DNA of 64,000 nucleotides from Sphingomonas sp. So64.6b (GTDB lineage Bacteria > Pseudomonadota > Alphaproteobacteria > Sphingomonadales > Sphingomonadaceae). Position 1 is the first letter of the stretch, and every line of letters starts with the position of its first letter. The DNA is taken from contig NZ_CP048817.1 in NCBI RefSeq assembly GCF_014171475.1, forward strand, positions 3,782,001 to 3,846,000, given 5' to 3'. The position numbers and the translations under genes are program-made. The notes beneath the pieces were generated by a model. The model saw only the letters and a list, made by a program, of their open reading frames with translations. It did no database searches and had not been told where the DNA came from. Positions 8,319 to 17,250 of the stretch are shown here, piece by piece.

Positions 8319-9005
8319 ATGACCGAGCAACGATCGAAAAGTGCCGGCACCGAGCCGCCGTCAGCAGCGACCAGCGATCGTCAGCCGCGCTTCAATCGGG
8401 ATGAACGCCAGGCCGACCTGCTGCGATATGCGGCGCGCGAAGTGCTCGACCAGGGCGGATTCCCCATTTCGTTCGAGCGGCTGGCTTGTGCCGCCAATGT
8501 CAGCAAGGCCTTGATCTACAACTATTTTCCGAACCAGCATGTTCTGGGATCCGCGCTCCTGGGCGAAGCGCTCGGCGGCGTCGACCGCGGCGCGCTGCGC
8601 CAGGCGGTCGCGCAGCCCGATCTTCTGCATGCTGCACGTGCCTGTGCGCTGGCCTATTTCGAACTAGTCAGCCGCCAGGGGCCGCTCCTGCACGTTCTGC
8701 TTGCCGATGCCTTTCTCGAACAAGGGGCGGACCGAAAACTATTTGGTCGTGCCGCAATGCTCCTGTTGCCATTGGCGCGACGACTGAAACGCGATTTGCG
8801 CCTGTCATCGCGCGAGGCCATGGTCATCGTGCAGTTGCTGCTCACGGTACCGGAGGAAGCGGGCCGAAAGGTTTTCCAGCATGATGCCGATCCCGAACTT
8901 GCCAGGCGGCTGTGCGGTGAGACGATCGTGGCGAGCCTGGCCGCTTTGGACAGCCAGACGCCCGAGCAGCTGGCGGACGTTGCCGCGAGCGCGGACTTCC
9001 TATGA
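8319..9005 (+). CDS. TetR/AcrR-family regulator
   Basis: 228 residues. The N-terminal helix-turn-helix (about residues 31-80) reads as RQADLLRYAAREVL ... FERLACAANVSKALIYNYFPNQHVL, standard for TetR. The remaining helices would form the ligand/dimer domain. ATG 8319 was chosen (GGAG just upstream); the frame extends upstream into the MFS gene. It begins 26 bp after the transporter stop and is presumably co-transcribed, so it may control the transporter. Its 3' end overlaps the convergent regulator gene by 6 bp. Confidence 0.85.
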   Translation: MTEQRSKSAGTEPPSAATSDRQPRFNRDERQADLLRYAAREVLDQGGFPISFERLACAANVSKALIYNYFPNQHVLGSALLGEALGGVDRGALRQAVAQPDLLHAARACALAYFELVSRQGPLLHVLLADAFLEQGADRKLFGRAAMLLLPLARRLKRDLRLSSREAMVIVQLLLTVPEEAGRKVFQHDADPELARRLCGETIVASLAALDSQTPEQLADVAASADFL

Positions 9006-9923
9006 GCGGCTGCCGTAGCGATCGATCATATGCGCCTGCCCGCCACCGATGGCGGGCATGACGAGGCGCTCGGCCGTTTCGAGATCGATCTTGCCGCGCG
9101 CCAGCAGCCGACCGCCCCGGAGCGACACCGCCGTCAGCATCGCGCCGACAATCGTGCTGACCTGTGGCGGCACCCGATACGCCTCCTGATACACGTCGCC
9201 GAACACCTTGCGGTTGGCGTTGCGCCGGTCCTCATGTTCACCCCGAAGGATGGCCCGAACATCGGGCAAAGCGAGCAATCGCTGCAACACTTCGCCGCGG
9301 GTGGCGACTTGCCGCAGATAGGCAAGCGTCGTCAGTGTGTAGCGCATTTGCGGATCGGTGCATTGGCGGCTGGCGGCAAGGCGCGCCTTGTTCATTTCGA
9401 CCAGTTCGGAACGTGCGATCGCGGCGAGCAACTCAGCGGCGCTGTTGAAATAATTATAGCTCTGCGCCTCGCTCATCCCCAGTTCGCGCGCGACCCGTTT
9501 CATCGACACCGCATGGACGCCTTCGCTCCGGACCAGCGCCTCGCCCTGCGCCAAGATCTTCTCGCGCCGCTCCTCTCGCGTGAGCCGCAGCCGCGGCCGT
9601 CGCGATCGCGACCGGGCCGGCGCGATCGTGGCGTGTAATTCGGTTCCCGGCGGCGCGGCAGGCAGAGGCGCCTGAGCCTCGTCCTTGCCGGCATAGACTT
9701 TCGCCCAATATCCCCGCGTCGGATAGGGCACCAGCAATCGGTCGCAGATCTTCGCCAATCCGTTGCCGGATAAACCGAGCTCGCTCGCAATCGTCGTCAT
9801 CGGCTTGGACCAGACCAGGTCGTACATTTCACCACGGGACAGCCTGGTCCCGTCGATGGCCGGTGCCGGCTCACTCGGCGCGACTGCGGAATGGGGCGGG
9901 CGGCGCATCGCGCGATCAAGCAC
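9000..9923 (-). CDS. Two-headed regulator: N-terminal HTH plus TetR HTH
   Basis: 307 residues with two DNA-binding units. Residues about 27-78 (LSRGEMYDLVWSKPMTTIASELGLSGNGLAKICDRL and on to PTRGYWAK) form an HTH domain that I know from alphaproteobacterial hypothetical proteins. Residues about 113-165 (LTREERREKILAQGEALVRSEGVHAVSMKRVARELGMSEAQSYNYFNS) are a normal TetR HTH, followed by a helical ligand-binding part. Between them is a Pro/Ala/Arg-rich linker. The gene diverges from the TonB receptor gene, with a 199-bp gap holding a short palindrome, so it probably regulates that gene. Start ATG 9923, or ATG 9908. Confidence 0.8.
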   Translation of the reverse strand: MLDRAMRRPPHSAVAPSEPAPAIDGTRLSRGEMYDLVWSKPMTTIASELGLSGNGLAKICDRLLVPYPTRGYWAKVYAGKDEAQAPLPAAPPGTELHATIAPARSRSRRPRLRLTREERREKILAQGEALVRSEGVHAVSMKRVARELGMSEAQSYNYFNSAAELLAAIARSELVEMNKARLAASRQCTDPQMRYTLTTLAYLRQVATRGEVLQRLLALPDVRAILRGEHEDRRNANRKVFGDVYQEAYRVPPQVSTIVGAMLTAVSLRGGRLLARGKIDLETAERLVMPAIGGGQAHMIDRYGSRS

Positions 9924-9981
9924 GTTCGGCGGTCGGTTGGCAAGAGATCGATGGGGCTTGACGGATTGTCCAGTTCGAATC

Positions 9982-9994
9982 TAGTTTATAACTA
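9982..9994. promoter_or_regulatory. Palindrome TAGTT-TAT-AACTA in divergent control region
   Basis: A perfect 5-bp inverted repeat with 3-bp spacer, lying in AT-rich sequence between the two-headed regulator and the TonB receptor gene. A TTGACG at 9958 could be a -35 element. It is a candidate operator for one of the two regulators in this block. Confidence 0.45.
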
Positions 9995-10122
9995 TCGCAC
10001 CAATAATAACCGATAAGGATCGGGTGCGTCAGGAGAGAGTATCGCCGCGACGCAGGCCCGCGTCGCGGCCCTCCTCCGCATCTTGTCCGATCGAGGTCGG
10101 ATCTTTTGAGGGGAGGATCAGA

Positions 10123-12537
10123 ATGCACGCACGCACGACCATCGGGATGCTGCTGACCGGGGTTTCCGCAATAGCCGTTCCATCTGTAGCGGCCGCGCAA
10201 ACCACGCCCGTTCAATCCGTTCAGGCTGACAGCGTCGCGACCCGGGCCGTGCCTGTCGATGCGACCGACATGGCCACGGAGACACCACCCTCCGCCGACG
10301 CGTCGGCAGACATCGTCGTGACGGCGCAACGACGCGCTGAAAGCGTTCAGCGGGTGCCCGTCGCGATCACGGCAGCACGCGGCGACGCACTCCAACGCCT
10401 CAATATCACCAGTCCCCAGCAGCTCACGCTGATCGACCCGAGCGTGAAGTACAAGCAAAGTACCAGCGCAGGGAATTCCGGCTTTCTGATCCGCGGCATC
10501 GGCACCAGCAGCTTTTCAGCCGGGATCGAACAGAGCATCTCGACGGTGGTCGACGGCGTGGTGCTCGGCGATCCCTCGACCATCTCGACATTGGTCGATA
10601 TCGACCGGGTGGAAATCCTGCGCGGTCCGCAGGGCATGCTGTTCGGGAAGAACGCATCGGCCGGGCTCGTTTCCTTCACGACCGTTCGCCCCAAGATCGG
10701 TGTCACCGAACTGATCGGTCATGGCGAAGTCGGCTCGCAGGGCCATGGCGTCGCCAATCTCATCGGCAATCTGCCGCTGTCCGATACCACGGCGCTGCGG
10801 GTTTTCGGCTTCTACAAGCAACGCGACGGGGTTGTCCGCAACCTCAATCCGGCATTGCCGCGCGATGTGGATGGGCAGCTAAATTATGGCGGCGGCGCCA
10901 AGTTCCTGTGGAAGCCCAGCGACACGTTGAGCTTCTTCCTGTCCGCCGATTATTCCGAAGTCGGTCGGTTCTGCTGCTCGATGGTCTGGGCGAAGAATGC
11001 TCCGGGATACGCTCCCGCCGTGTCACTCGCTCAATATGGCGGCACCGCGTCGCCGACCAACCGGGACGTCGCGATCGGCGGACGGTCCTATGGCTATGCC
11101 CGTCGCGGGGGTGGCTCGCTGGAGGTTAATTACGACATGGGGGACTATGCGCTGACGTCGCTCAGCGCCTATCGGCAATCCTATCGCGAATCATTCTATG
11201 ACGGCGACAATACGACCGTGAACTATGTCGACCGCAACGGCGGTTCGAACGCTCTGCGTCAGTTAAGCCAGGAACTCCGGCTTACCTCGCCCACCGGGGG
11301 GCTTGTCGACTATGTCGCCGGCCTGTTCTTCTTCGACCAGCATGCGACCGGATATATCGACCAGCAGGGCCGGCTGGAATGGATCGTTCCCGCGTCGAAC
11401 GGGACGGTCATCCGCGTGGTCCCAACGCAGCCCGTCGGCACCATTTTCGACGGAAACCTGACCAACCGGGTCCATTCGCGCAGTTATGCCGCGTTCGCCC
11501 AGGCCAACGTGCATGCGACGGGCAAGCTCAACTTCATCCTCGGCGGTCGCCTCACGCGGGATGTGTTGAAGCTCAACTATAGCCGTGGTTCGGTGCCGGG
11601 CACGGTACCAATCCCCGGTGGCGTGACATTATCGCTGCGTCAAAGCACCGCGAACACGAACTTCTCCTTCCGCCTGGGGGCGCAATATAGTGTGAGCGAC
11701 GACATCATGGCCTACGCCACCGTATCGCGGGGGTATAAAGGCCCGGGGTTCAGCGGCCTGACGGTTTCCAACGCTTCCCAGGATCAGCGTGTCGCGCCGG
11801 AAATCCCGACCAACTATGAAATCGGCATCCGCGCCGCCTTGCTCGACCGGCGGCTGACGTTGAACGCGACGCTGTTCAAGACTCATGTCCGTGACTTCCA
11901 AGCGCAGGTCGCCGATCTGTCGAGCGCAAGCTATGCCAACCGCATTACCAATGCCGGATCGCTCAACAGCAAAGGTGTCGAATTCAGTATCATAGCCCGG
12001 CCGACCTCCGACCTGACGCTCAGCGGCGGCGGTTCTTATGTCGATGCGAAATATGGCGAGTTCAACGGCGTGCAATGCTATTTCGGCCAACCCAAGGTCG
12101 CGCAGGGTGGGCCTTGCACGGCTCCGCCCGCCAACCCGAACTCGATCGACGGCTTCTTCAACGCCGCCGGCTTGCGGCTATCCGCCGCGCCGAAGTTCAG
12201 TTATAATATCGTCGCCGATTACCAGCGATCGGTCGGATCCGATCTGCGCGCTTCGGTGCAATTCAACTTCAATGGCCAGTCCGACGTCAATTATTCGGCC
12301 AATGGCGACCCGGGCACGATCCAGAAGGCGTTCGGCCTGCTTGGCGGCAATGTGGGGATCGGCGCCGCGGACGGCCGGTGGCGCGTCGGCCTGTTCGCGA
12401 TCAACCTGCTCGATAAAAGATGGGCCGCCCAGAAGAATCCAAGTCCGACGACCACATTAAACCCGGGCGGCTATTTGCAATATTACAGCCCGGACGCTGT
12501 GCGTACCGTCGGCCTGACGTTTGATTTCAGACTGTGA
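10123..12537 (+). CDS. TonB-dependent outer-membrane receptor
   Basis: 804 residues with a signal peptide (TTIGMLLTGVSAIAVPSVAAAQ). A TonB-box-like DIVVTAQRR comes next, followed by a plug domain (VPVAITAARGDALQRLNITSPQQL ... GFLIRGIGTSSFSAG ... VEILRGPQGMLFGKNASAGLVSF). The rest is a 22-strand beta-barrel closing with VGLTFDFRL, an outer-membrane C-terminal signature. It belongs to the large sphingomonad receptor group that imports plant or aromatic compounds as well as siderophores; the substrate is not visible. Start ATG 10123 was chosen for GGGAGG upstream; the frame opens at 10024. It is followed within 14 bp by the GST gene. Confidence 0.92.
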   Translation: MHARTTIGMLLTGVSAIAVPSVAAAQTTPVQSVQADSVATRAVPVDATDMATETPPSADASADIVVTAQRRAESVQRVPVAITAARGDALQRLNITSPQQLTLIDPSVKYKQSTSAGNSGFLIRGIGTSSFSAGIEQSISTVVDGVVLGDPSTISTLVDIDRVEILRGPQGMLFGKNASAGLVSFTTVRPKIGVTELIGHGEVGSQGHGVANLIGNLPLSDTTALRVFGFYKQRDGVVRNLNPALPRDVDGQLNYGGGAKFLWKPSDTLSFFLSADYSEVGRFCCSMVWAKNAPGYAPAVSLAQYGGTASPTNRDVAIGGRSYGYARRGGGSLEVNYDMGDYALTSLSAYRQSYRESFYDGDNTTVNYVDRNGGSNALRQLSQELRLTSPTGGLVDYVAGLFFFDQHATGYIDQQGRLEWIVPASNGTVIRVVPTQPVGTIFDGNLTNRVHSRSYAAFAQANVHATGKLNFILGGRLTRDVLKLNYSRGSVPGTVPIPGGVTLSLRQSTANTNFSFRLGAQYSVSDDIMAYATVSRGYKGPGFSGLTVSNASQDQRVAPEIPTNYEIGIRAALLDRRLTLNATLFKTHVRDFQAQVADLSSASYANRITNAGSLNSKGVEFSIIARPTSDLTLSGGGSYVDAKYGEFNGVQCYFGQPKVAQGGPCTAPPANPNSIDGFFNAAGLRLSAAPKFSYNIVADYQRSVGSDLRASVQFNFNGQSDVNYSANGDPGTIQKAFGLLGGNVGIGAADGRWRVGLFAINLLDKRWAAQKNPSPTTTLNPGGYLQYYSPDAVRTVGLTFDFRL

Positions 12538-12551
12538 TGGAGACTGGTCAA

Positions 12552-13166
12552 ATGAGGTTTTACGGCGCGCCGATGCCGGCCCCCAATCCCCGCAGGGTGC
12601 GCATCTTCGCTGCGGAGAAATCGATCTCGCTGCCCGAGATCCCGCTTGATCTGCGCGAACGAGACCATAAGTCCGCCGACCATCTCAAGCGAAACTCGCT
12701 CGGGCAGGTTCCCGTGCTCGAACTCGATGACGGCACGACGATCACCGAAACCGTCTCGATCTGCCGGTACCTCGACGCGGTCTATCAAGACCCGCCGATG
12801 TTCGGCCGGACTCCGGTCGAGATCGGCGTCATCGACATGTGGATTCGCCGGATCGAGATCCAACTCGCCGAGCCGACACGGATGTTTTGGCGCCATGCCC
12901 ACCCCGCTACGGCCACCCTGGTCGAACAACATGTCGTGTTTGGAGAGTCCAATCGTCTCACCTTGTCACGAGCCATGGACTGGTTCGATCGAGAGATCAG
13001 CGATGGGCGGAGCTTCATCACCGGCAACACCTACACGATGCCCGACATCGCGGCATTGACGATGATCGATTTCGCGACCCTGATCGGCCTCGATCCGATC
13101 GCCGGCCGAAAATCGGTCGCCGCCTGGCATGAACGGGTTTCATCCCGCCCCAGCGCTACGGCATAA
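12552..13166 (+). CDS. Glutathione S-transferase family protein
   Basis: About 204 residues. The N-terminal thioredoxin-like domain (MRFYGAPMPAPNPRRVRIFAAEKSI, then GQVPVLELDDGTTITETVSICRYLD with the cis-Pro and the ET pair that bind glutathione) is followed by an all-helical domain ending in YTMPDIAALTMIDFATLIGL. Start chosen at ATG 12552 with GGAG before it; a GTG/ATG pair at 12534/12537 overlapping the receptor stop is an alternative. Adjacency to a reductase and an outer-membrane receptor suggests a role in degrading or detoxifying the imported compound. In sphingomonads, relatives include beta-etherases and dehalogenases, but I cannot assign one. Confidence 0.85.
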   Translation: MRFYGAPMPAPNPRRVRIFAAEKSISLPEIPLDLRERDHKSADHLKRNSLGQVPVLELDDGTTITETVSICRYLDAVYQDPPMFGRTPVEIGVIDMWIRRIEIQLAEPTRMFWRHAHPATATLVEQHVVFGESNRLTLSRAMDWFDREISDGRSFITGNTYTMPDIAALTMIDFATLIGLDPIAGRKSVAAWHERVSSRPSATA

Positions 13167-13194
13167 CTCGCCCGCAACTTTCAGGAATTGTACC

Positions 13195-14175
13195 ATGCAA
13201 GCTCGCCAGATTCATTTGATACGTCGCCCGAAAGGCGTGCCCGTCGCTGAAGATTTCAAGATCGTATCGGTGGACTTGGCCGACCCGCAAGCCGGCGAAG
13301 TCGAGGTCGAGGCGCTATTGCTCTCGGTCGATCCCTATATGCGTCCGCGGCTCAACGCCGATCAGGCACTGCACGAGGCGATGCTCGGCACGGGCATTGG
13401 ACGCATCGTCAAATCGCGGGATCCGGCAGTGCCGGAAGGAACGCTGGTCCGCCATGCAGCCGGCATGCGCGAGCGATTCCTGTCGGCGGGCAATGCCGTG
13501 CGCATCCTCCGGCCCGATCCGGCCTTGCCGCTGAGCGTGTACATGCATGCGCTGGGCGGTACCGGGCTGACCGCTTATGGCGGCCTGCTCAAGATCGGCG
13601 CGTTGCAGGAGGGCGAGCAGGTCGTCGTCTCAACCGCGGGCGGTGCCGTTGGCTCCGTCGCGGTGCAGATCGCCAAGATCAGACAGTGCCATGTGGTTGG
13701 TATTACGGGAAGCGATGGGAAGCTGGCCTGGCTATTGGAACAGGCCGGGATCGACGCTGCGATCAACTACCGGACACAGGACCTGTCCGCCGCGCTAGCC
13801 GCCGTGACGCCGAAGGGTATCGACGTCTATTTCGAGAATGTCGGCGGCGCTCATCTCGATGCATCTCTACCACGTATGAATGTCAACGGGCGCATTCCGC
13901 TGTGCGGGATGATCTCGACCTATAACGGAGCGGGCGAGGGCGTAAACAATCTCTCCGAGATGATCTACCGCCGCGTCAGGATGCAGGGCTTCGTTTCAAC
14001 AGACTTCGCTTCCCTGAGCGACCAATTCGTTGAAGACATGACGGCTTGGCTCAAGGCTGGACAGATCAAATATCAGGAAACGGTTATCCCAGGGTTCGAA
14101 AGCACCCCGGAGGCGTTGATCGGCCTGTTCAGCGGCCGCAATTCTGGCAAGATGCTCGTTAGCGTGTGCAACTGA
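13195..14175 (+). CDS. NADP-dependent medium-chain oxidoreductase (LTB4 dehydrogenase/CurA type)
   Basis: 326 residues, zinc-independent MDR family. It carries the N-terminal signature LLSVDPYMRPRL, the coenzyme motif STAGGAVGSVAVQIAK, GITGSDGKLAWLL, and IDVYFENVGGAHLDASLPRM followed by CGMISTYN. These enzymes reduce the C=C bond of alpha,beta-unsaturated ketones or aldehydes with NADPH. ATG 13195 (MQARQIHL) is preferred (AGGA upstream); the frame opens at 13129 inside the GST gene. It closes the receptor-GST-reductase run, which reads as one transcription unit. Confidence 0.88.
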   Translation: MQARQIHLIRRPKGVPVAEDFKIVSVDLADPQAGEVEVEALLLSVDPYMRPRLNADQALHEAMLGTGIGRIVKSRDPAVPEGTLVRHAAGMRERFLSAGNAVRILRPDPALPLSVYMHALGGTGLTAYGGLLKIGALQEGEQVVVSTAGGAVGSVAVQIAKIRQCHVVGITGSDGKLAWLLEQAGIDAAINYRTQDLSAALAAVTPKGIDVYFENVGGAHLDASLPRMNVNGRIPLCGMISTYNGAGEGVNNLSEMIYRRVRMQGFVSTDFASLSDQFVEDMTAWLKAGQIKYQETVIPGFESTPEALIGLFSGRNSGKMLVSVCN

Positions 14176-14490
14176 GCCGCCAGGCAAGAAACTATTAGCG
14201 TCCAACTCGGTCATTGGTTCAGGGCCGCGCGCGGCTTCAATCGCTTGCGGACGTGCTGCAGCCTTGACCCAGTTGTCGGTATACAGCGACGCCTACCGCC
14301 CACCATTCGTGTCGAACGCCCTTACGTGAACGAATGACCGCTTTCGGGATTAGCTTCGAGGCGGCTGGATGGCCGAGATTGGCGCCAAGCTGCCACCGAA
14401 GCAGTTCGTAAAAAGTCTGCGTCGTTGGTTCGGAGTGTGGGCACTTCCGACATAGATTCACACCAGTCCGAAACCCAAAACCAGGCCACC
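14176..14490. other. Intergenic relic region, no supportable gene
   Basis: 315 bp between the reductase and the acyl-CoA synthetase (convergent), with reduced GC. A minus-strand ORF (14237-14494, 85 residues, containing LCRKCPHSEPTTQTFYELLR) can be read. Its style is that of degenerate sphingomonad intergenic ORFs; it has no ribosome site and overlaps the stop of the synthetase gene. Probably a remnant, not a gene. Confidence 0.4.
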
Positions 14491-16206
14491 TCAAGCCTCA
14501 GCCAAAGCCCGCGCCCGGTACGTCTCCCGGATACTCACCTTGTCGATCTTCTCGGTCCCCAACCGCGGCAAGGGATCGGCCGAGGTCCAGATGCGCTGCG
14601 GCACCTTGAACGCGGCGATGTGTGCGAACAGGAAGGCGCATAGTTCTTCGGGCGTCAGTTCCTCGCCGTCGCGATATTTGACCACCGCGCCCGGCACTTC
14701 GCCGAAACGCTCGTCGGGCAGGCCGAACACCGCGGCTTCGGCGACCGCGGGATGTTCGTAGATCGCCGCCTCGACCTCCTGGCAGGAGATATTCTCGCCG
14801 CCGCGGATGATGATGTCCTTCTTGCGATCGACGATGAACAGATAACCCTCGTCATCGAGATAACCGATGTCGCCGGTCAGGAAATATCCGTCGCTGGTGA
14901 ACGCCTCTCGCGTCGCCTCCGGCCGGTTGTAATATTCGCGGAAATTGCAGACCGTACGGATGCCGACCTCGCCGCGCGCGCCCGCCGCGACCGGATTGCC
15001 GTGCCCGTCGAGGATCGCGAGATCGACCAGGGGCCGCGACGCGCGACCGGTCGAATTGGGCTTGGCGATATAGTTGCTGCGCCAATTGCCGCAGCCGACC
15101 CCGTTGGTTTCGGTCAGGCCATAGCCGAGCAACGGCGCGCCCTCGCCCTTGGGGCCGCCCATTTCGTCCTTGATCCGCCGGACATGATCGACCGGGCGCG
15201 GCGCACCGCCGGCGGCGAAGTCCGAGACGGTCGAGAGATTATATTTCGAGCGATTGGGATGCGTGAGCATCTCGAAGCTCATCAGCGGTACGCCGACGAA
15301 ATAGGTCACGCTTTCGGCCTCGATCAGCCGCATCGCTTCCTCGGCATCCCATTTCGGCATCAGCACGAGCTTTCGACCCATCGCGAAGCTTTGCAGGAAC
15401 ACCGGCACTTCCGCCGTCACATGGAACAGCGGCACGTTGAGCAGGGTCGCGTGCTGGGCCGGCGGCGAAACGCCGTCCTCGGTCGAGATGCCAAGCATGA
15501 CCAGGGCCTGGGTAAGATAATTGAAGATCGCCTGGATCACCGCGCGGTGATCGCTGATCGCGCCCTTGGACTGGCCGGTCGAGCCGGAGGTGAACAGGAT
15601 CGTCGCATCGTCGCTGCCGGCAAGCATCGGCAGCGTTTCCGCCTGACCAAGGCCGGTCACCGGCGCCAAGGCGGCGGCGAGCGGCTGGAGATCGTCGATC
15701 GTCACGACCCGCGCGGTCAGGCCCGCAACCTCGGCGAGGCGCCTGGCACGCGGCGGATCGGCGAAGACCAGGCTGCATTCGACATCGCGCAGCGCTTCGT
15801 CGAGCTCGGCCGATTGCCACCAGCCATTGAGCAGCGTGGCGATGCCGCCGGCCATGACGATGCCCATGTAGAGCGCGATCCAGCTCGGCGAATTGCGCAT
15901 CGCGATCCCGATCCGGTCGCCCTTTTGTATGCCGAGCTCTCCGGACAAGGCACCCGCGACCTGCTGGGCGAGTGCGTAGACTTCGGCGAAGGTCAGCCGC
16001 TCGGGGCCAGCAACGAGAAAGGTCTTGTCGGCATGTTCGGCGCTGTAATGCGCGAAATACCAGGACAGAGCGGGCGGCGCGGTGGCGATCATCGGCACCT
16101 CGACGCCGAAACGGTCGAGCGACACGTTCGTCAGCGGCAACGGCGCGCCCACTCCGCTCAGCTTGCCCAGCCCTTCATCCATTCGCCGGTCAAGCTCGGT
16201 GCGCAT
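14491..16206 (-). CDS. Acyl-CoA synthetase (AMP-forming, fatty-acid/aromatic-acid CoA ligase class)
   Basis: 571 residues of the class I adenylate-forming superfamily: activates a carboxylic acid to acyl-AMP and then acyl-CoA. Visible core motifs: P-loop [26 protein letters not shown] (A5), [41 protein letters not shown] (A7-A8) and the C-terminal Lys region [13 protein letters not shown]. The acid specificity cannot be read; medium/long-chain or aryl acids are likely. ATG 16206 has GGAGAGAG before it. It is transcribed away from lgt and faces the accessory block, whose products it might activate, though relic DNA separates them. Confidence 0.88.
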   Translation of the reverse strand: MRTELDRRMDEGLGKLSGVGAPLPLTNVSLDRFGVEVPMIATAPPALSWYFAHYSAEHADKTFLVAGPERLTFAEVYALAQQVAGALSGELGIQKGDRIGIAMRNSPSWIALYMGIVMAGGIATLLNGWWQSAELDEALRDVECSLVFADPPRARRLAEVAGLTARVVTIDDLQPLAAALAPVTGLGQAETLPMLAGSDDATILFTSGSTGQSKGAISDHRAVIQAIFNYLTQALVMLGISTEDGVSPPAQHATLLNVPLFHVTAEVPVFLQSFAMGRKLVLMPKWDAEEAMRLIEAESVTYFVGVPLMSFEMLTHPNRSKYNLSTVSDFAAGGAPRPVDHVRRIKDEMGGPKGEGAPLLGYGLTETNGVGCGNWRSNYIAKPNSTGRASRPLVDLAILDGHGNPVAAGARGEVGIRTVCNFREYYNRPEATREAFTSDGYFLTGDIGYLDDEGYLFIVDRKKDIIIRGGENISCQEVEAAIYEHPAVAEAAVFGLPDERFGEVPGAVVKYRDGEELTPEELCAFLFAHIAAFKVPQRIWTSADPLPRLGTEKIDKVSIRETYRARALAEA

Positions 16207-16270
16207 GCTCTCTCCTATTGGTTCTCGTGACCACCCCCTTTATGGAGACTGGAAACCCCGGGGAAAAGCC

Positions 16271-17143
16271 TTGATCCTGACTGCCGCCACCGCCGTCCAG
16301 ACGCATCTGAGTTTCAATGGCCTCGGGCTCGATCCCGTGGCGCTCGATCTCGGCTTCTTCCAGATCAAATGGTATTCGATCGCCTACATCACCGGCATCA
16401 TGGTCGGCTGGTGGTATCTGCTCAAGCTGATCGCCCAGCCCGGCGCGCCGATGGCGCGGCGCCATGCCGACGATCTGGTCTTTTATGCGACGCTCGGCAT
16501 CATCCTGGGCGGGCGGATCGGTTATGTGATCTTCTACGCGCCCGAGATGCTCCTGAACCCGACGCACATCCTGCGGCTGTGGGACGGCGGCATGTCGTTC
16601 CATGGCGGGGTGATCGGCACCAGCCTCGCGCTGATCCTGTTTGCGCGCAAGAACGGGCTGAACTGGTTGCGCATCCACGATTATGTCGCTTGTGTCGTGC
16701 CGTTCGGCCTGTTCTTCGGGCGGCTCGCCAATTTCGTGAACGGCGAATTATGGGGCAAGCCGAGCAATGTCGCCTGGGCGATCATCTTCGAGCGTGGCGG
16801 CGGGCCGATAGCGCGCCATCCGAGCCAGCTCTACGAAGCCGCGCTGGAGGGCGTCGTTCTGTTCCTGGTCCTGTGGTTCGCCTTCTGGAAGACCAAGGCG
16901 CGGTATGACCCGGGCAAGCTCGTCGGCATCTTCGTCGCCGGTTATGGCATCGCGCGATTTATCGTCGAATTCTTTCGCGAGCCTGATTCGCAGTTCCGCG
17001 GCACGTTCGTCGAATCGACCGGCCTGCATATGGGGCAATGGCTGTGCGTGCCGATGATCCTGGGCGGTGCCTATCTGATCGCGACCGCGGCGAAACGGCG
17101 CGAGCGGGTCGAGCCGATCGCCGGCAGCGAGAGCGTCGCCTGA
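16271..17143 (+). CDS. lgt: Prolipoprotein diacylglyceryl transferase
   Basis: 290 residues, polytopic inner-membrane enzyme that transfers diacylglycerol from phosphatidylglycerol to the lipobox Cys of prolipoproteins. Signatures: [29 protein letters not shown], the Lgt signature [18 protein letters not shown] with its essential Arg/Asn/Glu, [13 protein letters not shown] and [15 protein letters not shown]. No ATG or GTG is available in frame near the expected N-terminus; TTG 16271 ([10 protein letters not shown]) fits homologous lengths and follows a CCCGGGGAAA tract. First gene of an apparent five-gene operon with MidA-like, two GNATs and pgeF. Confidence 0.93.
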   Translation: MILTAATAVQTHLSFNGLGLDPVALDLGFFQIKWYSIAYITGIMVGWWYLLKLIAQPGAPMARRHADDLVFYATLGIILGGRIGYVIFYAPEMLLNPTHILRLWDGGMSFHGGVIGTSLALILFARKNGLNWLRIHDYVACVVPFGLFFGRLANFVNGELWGKPSNVAWAIIFERGGGPIARHPSQLYEAALEGVVLFLVLWFAFWKTKARYDPGKLVGIFVAGYGIARFIVEFFREPDSQFRGTFVESTGLHMGQWLCVPMILGGAYLIATAAKRRERVEPIAGSESVA

Positions 17144-17250
17144 ATTCTCTCCCCTCCCGCTTGCGGGAGGGGGTGGGGGAGGGCATGTCCTCCCGCGCTA
17201 TGACTTTGACAGACCCTCCCCTAACCCCTCCCGCAAGCGGGAGGGGAATT
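17144..17250. repeat. Palindromic repeat element with CCCCTCCCGC arms
   Basis: Two perfect small palindromes, 17151-17172 (loop TT) and 17225-17246 (loop AA), lie inside arms that are themselves inverted copies (17147-17184 against 17213-17250, few mismatches). The whole unit could fold into one long hairpin with a central AT-containing loop. It occupies the gap between lgt and the next gene and overlaps the start of the latter. A relative with CCCCTCCCTGC cores is at 24420-24550. Confidence 0.85.

Noticed and set aside
14237..14494. Minus-strand 85-codon ORF as a real gene
   Set aside because: Overlaps the synthetase stop, lacks a ribosome site, and looks like decayed intergenic sequence.
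17206..17234. TTGACA in the loop of the 17144-17250 repeat as a promoter
   Set aside because: No -10-like hexamer at 16-18 bp spacing; it is within repeat sequence.
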